From contig JAFDWD010000573.1 in the NCBI GenBank assembly GCA_018268695.1, positions 1 to 5,430 of the forward strand: a DNA stretch of 5,430 bases. Direction: 5' to 3'. Source of the stretch: Actinomycetota bacterium. GTDB lineage: Bacteria; Actinomycetota; Thermoleophilia; Solirubrobacterales; 70-9. Shown piece by piece: positions 1-4,718 of this stretch; position 1 is the first letter of the stretch; every line of letters starts with the position of its first letter. The notes below the pieces were generated by a model. That model had not been told where the DNA came from and searched no databases. It worked only from the letters and a program-made list of their open reading frames with translations. A program made the translations under genes and the position numbers.

Positions 1-680
1 ATGGTGCCGGGACCAAGAAGGGAGATGTCACCAAGAAGAGTGGGGGCTCCAGCCAGGATGCGGCATCGCCGCGCGACCGAGGGTCGGTGTCTAAGCAGGA
101 ACAAGCTCAGGTGCAGCAGAAGGTCGAGGCTGCGGGCCAGAAGGAAGCGCAGGGCAAGTCTGGTCCACATGTAGTGATTCCGCAGCAAGCACCTGAACCC
201 GGGGAGACGCCCCAACAAGAAGCGGATTCTCCCGTGGTCAATATCTCGGTCTCCAGTTCGGCCGTCGACCCATCGGGGTCGCTGGCCGCGACCTACACCT
301 GCAATGGGGGAACGTCGCCGCCCGTCCGCTGGGAAGGCGTGCCAGAAAGTGCGCAGGAACTTGTCGTGTTGGTTGCGAACGTGGCTCCGGCCGAAGGTGG
401 CCTGGAGTTCGACTGGTCGGTTGGTGGGATCGACCCTGAAGAAGCCGGACTCGAAGCCGGTCGGATCCCAAATGGCGCCGTCCTCGGCAAGAACAGCGAC
501 GGCAAGAGCGGATATTCGTTGTGCCCGTCCGGATCTCAGCAGGAATCGTACGTACTAACCGTTTACGCGCTCGAACGTGCCGTTCACCCGAAGGCGGAAT
601 TCAATCCGGAAGCCCTGCGCGAAAAGGCGATCGAAGAATCAAGCAGCGCAGGCCTGTTGTCGATGTCGGTCGCGCGGTAG
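1..680 (+). CDS. YbhB/YbcL-type PEBP-like protein, 5' partial
   Basis: The reading frame (codons from base 3) is open to the left edge, so the true start lies outside; 225 residues are visible. A GTG at 87 could be read as a start but has no convincing Shine-Dalgarno, and the open frame continues upstream, so I treat it as internal. Residues 1-77 are a Lys/Gln/Glu/Pro-rich linker of low complexity. Residues 78-225 resemble the phosphatidylethanolamine-binding (PEBP, YbhB/YbcL) fold: YTCNGGTSPPVRWEGVP (98-114), then IPNGAVLGKNSDGKSGY (155-171), a CP pair at 174-175, YVLTVYALE (183-191) and a C-terminal helix. The usual ligand-pocket residues are changed: the DPDAP motif reads ANVAP (125-129), HW reads DW (137-138), and HRY reads ESY (181-183). 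Cys100 and Cys174 sit where many bacterial members keep cysteines. The linker suggests a tether to a membrane anchor upstream, which cannot be seen. No biochemical role can be assigned. The gene converges on the NlpC/P60 gene with 30 bases between stops and no clear terminator. Confidence 0.8.
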   Translation, partial: GAGTKKGDVTKKSGGSSQDAASPRDRGSVSKQEQAQVQQKVEAAGQKEAQGKSGPHVVIPQQAPEPGETPQQEADSPVVNISVSSSAVDPSGSLAATYTCNGGTSPPVRWEGVPESAQELVVLVANVAPAEGGLEFDWSVGGIDPEEAGLEAGRIPNGAVLGKNSDGKSGYSLCPSGSQQESYVLTVYALERAVHPKAEFNPEALREKAIEESSSAGLLSMSVAR

Positions 681-710
681 CCGCCGACGACTGGAGCCCA
701 GACCGAGTAC

Positions 711-1292
711 TTACAGCCCGGCCGGGTGGCGCACCGCGAACTTCGGCAGGATGGTCGCTTCGGGGGCGGCCATCTTCCAGCGGGGGCCGCTGATGTTGCC
801 GATGTTGTTGCGGGTGTCGAAGCGGAGGCCGGCGACGACCATGAAGACGTGTTCGGCGTTGGCGTAGAGGGTGATCCATTTGCCTGGGCCCGGTTCGCCG
901 TAGTGGGCGAGTTGGCCGCTGACTTGGGTGACGTCGAGAAGGTTGGCCCCGTGGAGGGCGTAGGAGACGGCGCCTGAGCAGTCGTAGCCCTTGGCGATGA
1001 AGGAGGCGTGGCCGCCGCCCCAGATGTAGGGGGTGTCGTCGATTTCGTTGGCGGCGGCGATCACTTGCTTGACCACGGGCGGGGCGTTGGGGGGCGGGAC
1101 GGCTTCGCCTTCGACCAGGGTGGCGCCGCAGTTGGCCGCGGTGCGGAGGGCTGGGGTGGGGGCCGGTTCGCAGCCGGCGCCCCAGGGGACTTCCGGGGAC
1201 GAGACCGGGGATTCGGCGGCCGAGGCGGCGGGTGCGCAGAGGGCCGCTCCCACGAGCGCCGTGGCGAGGAGCGAGATGGGTCGCCGCTTCAC
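711..1292 (-). CDS. Secreted NlpC/P60 (C40) family cysteine peptidase
   Basis: A 193-residue protein. The frame stays open further upstream, but that part is Arg/Ser/Pro-rich and overlaps the acetyltransferase gene. The GTG at 1292 begins a textbook Sec signal peptide (VKRRP, then a hydrophobic stretch to about residue 22, with ASA|AES cleavage near 25). Cys19 is preceded by Leu, so it is not a lipobox. The mature N-terminal part is Pro-rich with Cys41 and Cys55, a possible disulfide. Residues 73-165 match an NlpC/P60 papain-like core: PYIWGGGH (88-95), catalytic-Cys motif GYDCSG (102-107, Cys105) and AEHVFMVVAGLRFDT (146-160) with His148. Family members cut peptide bonds in peptidoglycan stems or related amides outside the cell. 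The third polar residue, usually a His about 12 residues after the first, is not obvious; Asp159, Thr160 or Asn162 could serve. No SH3 or LysM wall-binding domain is present. No Shine-Dalgarno lies before the GTG. The gene follows the acetyltransferase by 76 bases and may be co-transcribed with it. Confidence 0.85.
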   Translation of the reverse strand: MKRRPISLLATALVGAALCAPAASAAESPVSSPEVPWGAGCEPAPTPALRTAANCGATLVEGEAVPPPNAPPVVKQVIAAANEIDDTPYIWGGGHASFIAKGYDCSGAVSYALHGANLLDVTQVSGQLAHYGEPGPGKWITLYANAEHVFMVVAGLRFDTRNNIGNISGPRWKMAAPEATILPKFAVRHPAGL

Positions 1293-1368
1293 GCCAGGAA
1301 GGGTAGGGGAGAGGGCGCGAGCTTGCTGGCCTTGTGGCCGGATGGGCTGATCGTGGCTAGCGTCCTGA

Positions 1369-2199
1369 CTAGGCGATGCCGGTCGGGCGGCGCCAGGTGG
1401 TGCCGCCGCCGATCTCTTCGAAGCCGAGGTGCTTGAGGTTCCTGATCGCGGCTGCGCTCGACGCGTGCGCGTCGCAGACCTCCGCCACCGCGAAGTCACA
1501 TCCATGCTTCCTCGCGTCGATCAGGCGGCGCTCCAGCAGAGCGGTGTGGCAGCCGTGGCGCCTCGCCTCCGGCAGGGTCGCTTCGAGGCCGAGGAGCGCG
1601 ACCTTGCCGAGGACGAGCATCGCCCCGCACGCCACCTCCTGGCCGCCGAGGCTCGCCCGGTAGCAATGCCAGCCCTCGCGATTGGGGAGGCCGAGCATGA
1701 GGATGGTGGCCAGGCTCGAGAGGCCGAGGACCTCGCCGAAGATGTGGCTCATGCCTTCGGTCTCGAGCGGGCCGAGCTCGCAGATCTCCAGAGGGCTGGG
1801 GACGTAGGCCTTCTCCTCTCTCCCCGGATGGACGAAGCGGCGGAGGACCGGGCCGGCCTCGTAGCCGCGGGACCTGAGCCACCGCTCGGCGGCGTCGGTG
1901 CCGGGACGATCGGAGGCGACGGAGACGAGGTAGTCGACCTCGCGGGATCGCACCCATTCGATCGCGTCGGCGAGGTCGCCCCCGTCGACGGCGCCGCGCT
2001 CCGCCGCGCCCTGGACGACGTTCATGAGGCTGACCTCCGGGAGGTCCCCGAAGACGGTGGCGAGGACCGGGCCGAAGCGGCGATGCCGGACTTCCGCCTC
2101 TTCGACGGCGTCTTTGGGCGCGGATCGCCACAGGTCCTCTCTGAATCGAAGCTCGGCCGCGGCGAGTGCCGCCGCGTCGTAGCTACAGGTACCGATCAC
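1369..2199 (-). CDS. GNAT family N-acetyltransferase, two-lobed
   Basis: A 276-residue cytoplasmic protein. It starts at a GTG with a good Shine-Dalgarno (GGGAAGGA, five-base gap) and a near-consensus promoter just upstream. The C-terminal half (about 136-270) is a GNAT domain: a beta strand with GGQEVACGAMLVLGKVALLG (185-204), the acetyl-CoA-binding motif A region LEATLPEARRHGCHTALLER (205-224, with R-x-x-G-x-H in place of the usual R-x-x-G-x-G/A), and the terminal motif NLKHLGFEEI (254-263). The N-terminal half (about 55-125), with SLMNVVQG, an Ala/Asp/Trp-rich helix and AERWLRSRGYEAG (104-116), looks like a degenerate first GNAT lobe as in many actinobacterial tandem-type GNATs. Such enzymes move the acetyl group of acetyl-CoA to an amine; the substrate cannot be told from sequence. 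There are several cysteines (5, 140, 179, 191, 217, 234, 242). The NlpC/P60 gene follows on the same strand. Family confidence is high; specific function is unknown. Confidence 0.86.
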   Translation of the reverse strand: MIGTCSYDAAALAAAELRFREDLWRSAPKDAVEEAEVRHRRFGPVLATVFGDLPEVSLMNVVQGAAERGAVDGGDLADAIEWVRSREVDYLVSVASDRPGTDAAERWLRSRGYEAGPVLRRFVHPGREEKAYVPSPLEICELGPLETEGMSHIFGEVLGLSSLATILMLGLPNREGWHCYRASLGGQEVACGAMLVLGKVALLGLEATLPEARRHGCHTALLERRLIDARKHGCDFAVAEVCDAHASSAAAIRNLKHLGFEEIGGGTTWRRPTGIA

Positions 2200-2204
2200 T
2201 GGCG

Positions 2205-2212
2205 TCCTTCCC
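2205..2212 (-). promoter_or_regulatory. Ribosome binding site for the acetyltransferase
   Basis: Read on the minus strand this is GGGAAGGA, five bases before the GTG at 2199. It is a strong anti-16S match and decides the start of a gene that would otherwise lack an ATG. Confidence 0.6.
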
Positions 2213-2228
2213 GTTGGCCCGCTCGACC

Positions 2229-2257
2229 ACTATAGGAAGGGGGAACTTGCGCATCAA
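2229..2257 (-). promoter_or_regulatory. Sigma-70-type promoter for the acetyltransferase
   Basis: On the minus strand TTGATG (2257-2252) is separated by exactly 17 bases from TATAGT (2234-2229). That is four of six and five of six matches to the -35 and -10 consensus with ideal spacing. It predicts a start near 2222, giving a leader of about 23 bases that carries the Shine-Dalgarno. The stretch is notably AT-richer than its surroundings. It lies downstream of the secreted-protein terminator, so the acetyltransferase should be an independent unit. Confidence 0.65.
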
Positions 2258-2265
2258 GACGGCAA

Positions 2266-2288
2266 TTGAGTATCGGAAAAGTACTCAA
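2266..2288. repeat. Perfect 7-bp inverted repeat, candidate operator
   Basis: TTGAGTA (2266-2272) and TACTCAA (2282-2288) form a perfect dyad with a nine-base spacer. It lies 8 bases upstream of the -35 of the acetyltransferase promoter (2252-2257). The arms are AT-rich and the spacer has no symmetry, which fits a binding site for a dimeric regulator better than an RNA hairpin. The repeat itself is read directly; the operator role is inference. No regulator gene next to it suggests which protein would bind. Confidence 0.5.
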
Positions 2289-2319
2289 ATGTTTACCCGG
2301 AAAACGGCCGCCGGCACGA

Positions 2320-2347
2320 GAAAGGGCGGCCCGGAGGCCGCCCTTTC
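2320..2347 (-). terminator. Hairpin terminator after the secreted-protein gene
   Basis: A perfect 12-bp stem (2320-2331 paired with 2336-2347) closes a four-base loop. Its core is AAAGGGCGGC against GCCGCCCTTT. It starts 37 bases past the stop at 2385 on the minus strand. The outer A/T pairs give a short TTT on the 3' side but no longer T run, as is common in high-GC actinobacteria. The stem is symmetric enough to work in either direction, but no plus-strand gene ends here. Confidence 0.7.
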
Positions 2348-2384
2348 CAACTGCGCTCTCGTCAGGAGAGCTTTGCCTTGAGGC

Positions 2385-3158
2385 TCAGGCCTTCGGCGTG
2401 CAGGCGCGGACGATTTCCGTCGTCGCCTTGGTGCCGTCTTCGAACTTTCCTTCGACGTGGACTTTCAGCTTGCCGTCCTGGCAGGTGGAGCTGATCGGGT
2501 TCTTGCCCGCCACGTTCTTTTTGATGTTCAGGTTGAATTTGACGATCGAGCCGCTGCCGCCGGTGATCTGCGGGATCTTGGCGATGGCCTGGGTGCCGAA
2601 GCGCCCGTTCTTGTGCTTCTTGATCGTCACCGTGGTGACGATCGCGCCGGAGATCGGGTTCGAGAAGTAGGCGTGGATGTACATCGTCGCCTTGCCGCCC
2701 TTTTCGCCGCCGTTGAACACGAGGATTTTCGACTTCACGTCGATCGGCCTCTGTTCGGCGAAGGCAACCTCGGCGGTCGCTTCCCCGGTGCCGATGATCG
2801 CCGACTTGCACGCCTTTTCGGCGGCCGTGGTGTCGGTGGCCTGGAGCTGACCCGATTTGCAGGTCGGGATGCCCTTCAGGTGGACTTCGCCGGCTTTGTC
2901 GGCTTCCAAGATCACTTCGCGAATCGCCGGCGGGTGGGACCCGTCGGCCTCTTTGACTTCACCCGACGCCTTGAGTTCGATCGGCGTCTGCTTCGTCTTC
3001 GACAGCGCCTTCGGGCTGAAGCCGCCGTTTGCCGTCAGTTCGAGGTTGCCGACTTTGACCGTGACCGGGGTTTCTCCCCCGGCCGCCGTCGCGATCCCGA
3101 CCGCCGAGACGGCGACAAGCGCCCCCAAGGCGAGGACTATCAGCACGTGTTTGCGCAT
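2385..3158 (-). CDS. Secreted four-cysteine protein of unknown function
   Basis: A 257-residue protein starting at ATG 3158. The frame is open for 22 more codons upstream, but that part is Arg-rich and the ATG begins a clear Sec signal peptide: MRKH, a hydrophobic core (5-22), and ATA|AGG cleavage near residue 25. The mature part has no membrane segment. It is rich in Lys, Gly, Thr and Val and looks mostly beta-stranded, with repeated short alternating strands such as VTVKVGNLEL (32-41) and KLKVHVEGKF (230-239). Four cysteines (100, 117, 226, 253) could form two disulfides: one pair brackets a short segment ending CKSAIIGTGEATAEV (117-131), the other lies in the C-terminal hairpin. No catalytic motif is visible. 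Proteins of this outline recur, in my recollection, in Thermoleophilia genomes as unnamed exported proteins. It is followed by a strong terminator. Upstream, only weak -10-like patches (TAGAGT at 3276-3271 on the minus strand) were seen. It is probably a single-gene unit. Confidence 0.85.
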   Translation of the reverse strand: MRKHVLIVLALGALVAVSAVGIATAAGGETPVTVKVGNLELTANGGFSPKALSKTKQTPIELKASGEVKEADGSHPPAIREVILEADKAGEVHLKGIPTCKSGQLQATDTTAAEKACKSAIIGTGEATAEVAFAEQRPIDVKSKILVFNGGEKGGKATMYIHAYFSNPISGAIVTTVTIKKHKNGRFGTQAIAKIPQITGGSGSIVKFNLNIKKNVAGKNPISSTCQDGKLKVHVEGKFEDGTKATTEIVRACTPKA

Positions 3159-3170
3159 ATCCCTATATCT

Positions 3171-3177
3171 CTCCTTT
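3171..3177 (-). promoter_or_regulatory. Ribosome binding site with long spacing
   Basis: Read on the minus strand this is AAAGGAG, but it sits 12 bases before the ATG at 3158, longer than the usual 5-9. No better start codon lies closer to it. The signal peptide still makes the ATG the best choice. Confidence 0.4.
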
Positions 3178-3221
3178 GTGCGGCCGACCCATCGGGGGCC
3201 CCGGCCGTCGAAACGTTGCGT

Positions 3222-3240
3222 CAAACCATGGAACGGTTTG
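3222..3240. repeat. Short inverted repeat upstream of the secreted-protein gene
   Basis: CAAACC (3222-3227) and GGTTTG (3235-3240) face each other across seven bases, with CCATGG overlapping the left arm. It lies 64 bases upstream of the ATG. It could be an operator or chance; the arms are only six bases. Confidence 0.25.
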
Positions 3241-3299
3241 TGCGCGGGTCAACCTATACCACCCGTCCGCACTCTATAAACCCCATGATCGGCTGAAAG

Positions 3300-3319
3300 A
3301 AGCGGTGGGACGTCCGCTT
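3300..3319 (-). terminator. Weak hairpin after the TetR-family gene
   Basis: AAGCGG (3300-3305) pairs with CCGCTT (3314-3319) across eight bases. On the minus strand it starts 19 bases past the stop at 3339 and is followed by CTTTC, a poor T tract. It is the only candidate terminator in the 180-base gap. Confidence 0.3.
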
Positions 3320-3338
3320 TCGGTACGCGAGCTATCCG

Positions 3339-4556
3339 TCAGGCGGAGATCATCGCCAGGGTCGCCCAGAGGGCCGCGATGCTCGCCTCGGCCCGGATCG
3401 GGCGCGGCCGCGCCGCCGGCGGTGTGCTCGCGCTGCAGGCCAGGGCCAGCTCCGAGATCAGCGATTCTCGGCATGTGAGCCCGGCGACGCCGGCGTCGAC
3501 GACCTGGCGGAAGGTGAGGCGGGCGGCGGGCGGGTCCGATGTGGCCCGGCGGGAAGCCCGGCGGAGCGCGAGGCGGATCGATGCCTGGCCCGTCGCGCCC
3601 GGGCCCTCGCCGGCTGTCAGCTCGACGAAGAACGACCTGCATGTTCGGCTGATCGCGGCGAGGTAACCGTCGGCGAGATCGGCGAAATGGCGACGGAAGC
3701 GTGCCGTCGGCAGGCCCGCCGCGGAGCTCACCTTGCTCGAGGTGAGCCCGTGGAAGCCTTGCGGCAGCGCCAGCCGGAGGACCGCGGCCAGGAGGAGGTC
3801 TTCGTCGTCGCGCCCGCGCGGTCCACGCCTCTCGTGGCCCCAGGCCTCGGCGGCCGAGGAGCCCGCGGCGATCGCGACCGCCGGGACGCCGAGGTCCTCG
3901 TTGCCCTCGATCAGGTCGCGTGCCCACTCGACCAGCAGATCGATCGTTCGGGCGGCCTCCGCCGGCGCGGCGTCGATCAGCTGGACCCGCGCGCACCGCA
4001 GGGCCGCGGCGACCAGGGCCGCGGCGATGGCTTTCGGGATCCGGCGCGAGCGGCGATCGAGGCACCCGCGGAGCGCCGACTCGACCCTCCGTTCCTCGGC
4101 CGTGATCGCGGCCAGCGCGGCGGGCCCGCCGGCGTAGACCTCGATCAGGGCGAAGCGCGCGACGTCCCGATCCTCCAGGAGCCCGCCGAGGAGCGCGCGC
4201 AGCGCCGGCCCGACCTGGTCGGCTGGCTCGAGCTCGGGCGAGCGGGCGGCCCGGATCCGGTCGGCCGCGCCGCCCATGGTCTCGGCGTACGCCTTCAGCA
4301 GGCAGTCGTCGACGCCCGAGAAGCGCAGGTAGAAGGCCCGGCTCGAGACGCCCGCCGACTTGGTCAGCTTGCGGACCGTCACCGCGTCGAATCCGTCCCG
4401 CGCGGTGAGCTCGATCATCGCCCGCTGCAGACGGAAGCGCTGGCTGGCGATCACGTCGAACTGCGACTGGCTGCGGCCTGGCTTCAGGCGGCTGTAAACG
4501 TGGGGACTGGAAGACTCCTCAGGGGGTGGCTCGGCCACCGGCGTCCGGACACTCAA
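3339..4556 (-). CDS. Tandem (double) TetR-family transcriptional regulator
   Basis: A 405-residue protein. The start chosen is TTG 4556, seven bases after GGGAGGA; the open frame runs back to 4664, but that part overlaps the candidate promoter and reads unlike protein. About 25 residues precede LKPGRSQSQ. The first TetR DNA-binding domain covers about 37-90: a helix with RLQRAMIELTARDGF (42-56), then the helix-turn-helix VRKLTKSAGVSSRAFYLRF (61-79), followed by an Ala/Leu-rich helical ligand or dimer domain to about 220. A second, more divergent TetR-like domain follows: DEDLLLAAVLRLALPQGFHG (251-270), then LTSSKVSSAAGLPTARFRRHF (helix-turn-helix, 271-291) and a second helical part to 405. 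Normal TetR proteins are about 200 residues with one such domain, so this is a fused pair. TetR proteins usually repress their own or neighbouring genes and release DNA on binding a small ligand; ligand and targets here are unknown. The gene follows purA by 162 bases, but a separate promoter is likely. The uninterrupted frame argues against a frameshift fusion. Confidence 0.87.
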   Translation of the reverse strand: MSVRTPVAEPPPEESSSPHVYSRLKPGRSQSQFDVIASQRFRLQRAMIELTARDGFDAVTVRKLTKSAGVSSRAFYLRFSGVDDCLLKAYAETMGGAADRIRAARSPELEPADQVGPALRALLGGLLEDRDVARFALIEVYAGGPAALAAITAEERRVESALRGCLDRRSRRIPKAIAAALVAAALRCARVQLIDAAPAEAARTIDLLVEWARDLIEGNEDLGVPAVAIAAGSSAAEAWGHERRGPRGRDDEDLLLAAVLRLALPQGFHGLTSSKVSSAAGLPTARFRRHFADLADGYLAAISRTCRSFFVELTAGEGPGATGQASIRLALRRASRRATSDPPAARLTFRQVVDAGVAGLTCRESLISELALACSASTPPAARPRPIRAEASIAALWATLAMISA

Positions 4557-4563
4557 GTTTGGC

Positions 4564-4570
4564 TCCTCCC
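4564..4570 (-). promoter_or_regulatory. Ribosome binding site fixing the TTG start
   Basis: The minus strand reads GGGAGGA, seven bases before TTG 4556. This is the strongest Shine-Dalgarno in the window. It is the main reason for choosing a TTG over the in-frame GTG at 4538, which has none. Confidence 0.65.
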
Positions 4571-4621
4571 GCTGGACCCTCGAAAGATGAGCGAAGCACG
4601 CACTGGTACCAATCAGGAACC

Positions 4622-4643
4622 GTTGCGCGATGGGCAGCGTAAC
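4622..4643. promoter_or_regulatory. Dyad over the -10 of the TetR gene, candidate operator
   Basis: GTTGCGC (4622-4628) and GCGTAAC (4637-4643) form an inverted repeat with six of seven pairs matched and an eight-base spacer. It covers the candidate -10 (4636-4641) and the predicted transcription start. Its size and position are what a TetR-family autorepressor site would have. The separate 8-bp palindrome TGGTACCA lies at 4604-4611. Binding is not shown by the sequence. Confidence 0.35.
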
Positions 4644-4664
4644 AGGCCGTACCCAAATGCTCAA
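4636..4664 (-). promoter_or_regulatory. Candidate promoter for the TetR-family gene
   Basis: On the minus strand TTGAGC (4664-4659) is followed after exactly 17 bases by TACGCT (4641-4636). This gives a fair -35 (four of six) and a TAnnnT -10 of the kind common in actinobacteria. The predicted start near 4629 leaves a leader of about 73 bases before the TTG start. Confidence 0.48.
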
Positions 4665-4698
4665 GAACTATCTGAGGAACCGCAGCGTTTGAAACCGG

Positions 4699-4712
4699 CG
4701 GGTGCGAACCCG
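4699..4712 (-). terminator. Small hairpin just after purA
   Basis: CGGGT (4699-4703) pairs with ACCCG (4708-4712) around a four-base loop, directly past the purA stop on the minus strand. Only a TTT a few bases later follows. It is too weak to be sure of; purA may read through into the TetR-family gene. Confidence 0.25.
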
Positions 4713-4718
4713 GTCGGG

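Larger units (their letters stand above)
4615..4687. repeat. Pair of 13-bp direct repeats flanking a promoter
   Basis: AGGAACCGTTGCG (4615-4627) and AGGAACCGCAGCG (4675-4687) agree at 11 of 13 positions and start exactly 60 bases apart. One copy lies just downstream of the candidate -10 of the TetR-family gene, the other 11 bases upstream of its -35. The spacing is close to a whole number of helical turns, so both could face the same side of the DNA. A regulatory role is inference. Confidence 0.4.

Noticed and set aside
681..735. Shared terminator between the convergent genes (CTGG-agc-CCAG and the palindrome CCCGGCCGGG)
   Set aside because: The first stem is four pairs; the second is a loopless palindrome inside coding sequence with no T run.
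1326..1341. GGCC-loop-GGCC hairpin between the acetyltransferase and NlpC/P60 genes
   Set aside because: Only four pairs on the transcribed strand and no T tract, so it is not a credible terminator.
1293..1505. N-terminal extension of the NlpC/P60 protein
   Set aside because: The extension is Arg/Ser/Pro-rich, overlaps the acetyltransferase coding region and would bury the signal peptide in the interior.
1429..2235. Long plus-strand open frame opposite the acetyltransferase gene
   Set aside because: It mirrors the real gene codon by codon in GC-rich DNA, is rich in Ala, Arg, Glu and Asp with no recognisable motif, and has no good start signal.
2457..3296. Long plus-strand open frame opposite the secreted-protein gene
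   Set aside because: The minus strand has a signal peptide, Shine-Dalgarno and terminator; the plus frame is Asp/Arg/Gly-rich low-complexity sequence typical of antisense frames.
3274..4065. Alternative minus-strand frame inside the TetR gene
   Set aside because: An Arg/Pro/Gly-rich translation of a shifted frame; the TetR frame explains the sequence fully.
4557..4664. N-terminal extension of the TetR-family protein to a TTG at 4664
   Set aside because: That TTG is part of the candidate -35 box and has no Shine-Dalgarno, whereas TTG 4556 has a strong one.
4690..4718. tRNA-like T-arm sequence (GGGTTCGCACCC on the minus strand)
   Set aside because: The stem does not extend to five pairs in the right register and no anticodon arm, D arm or acceptor stem is present around it.
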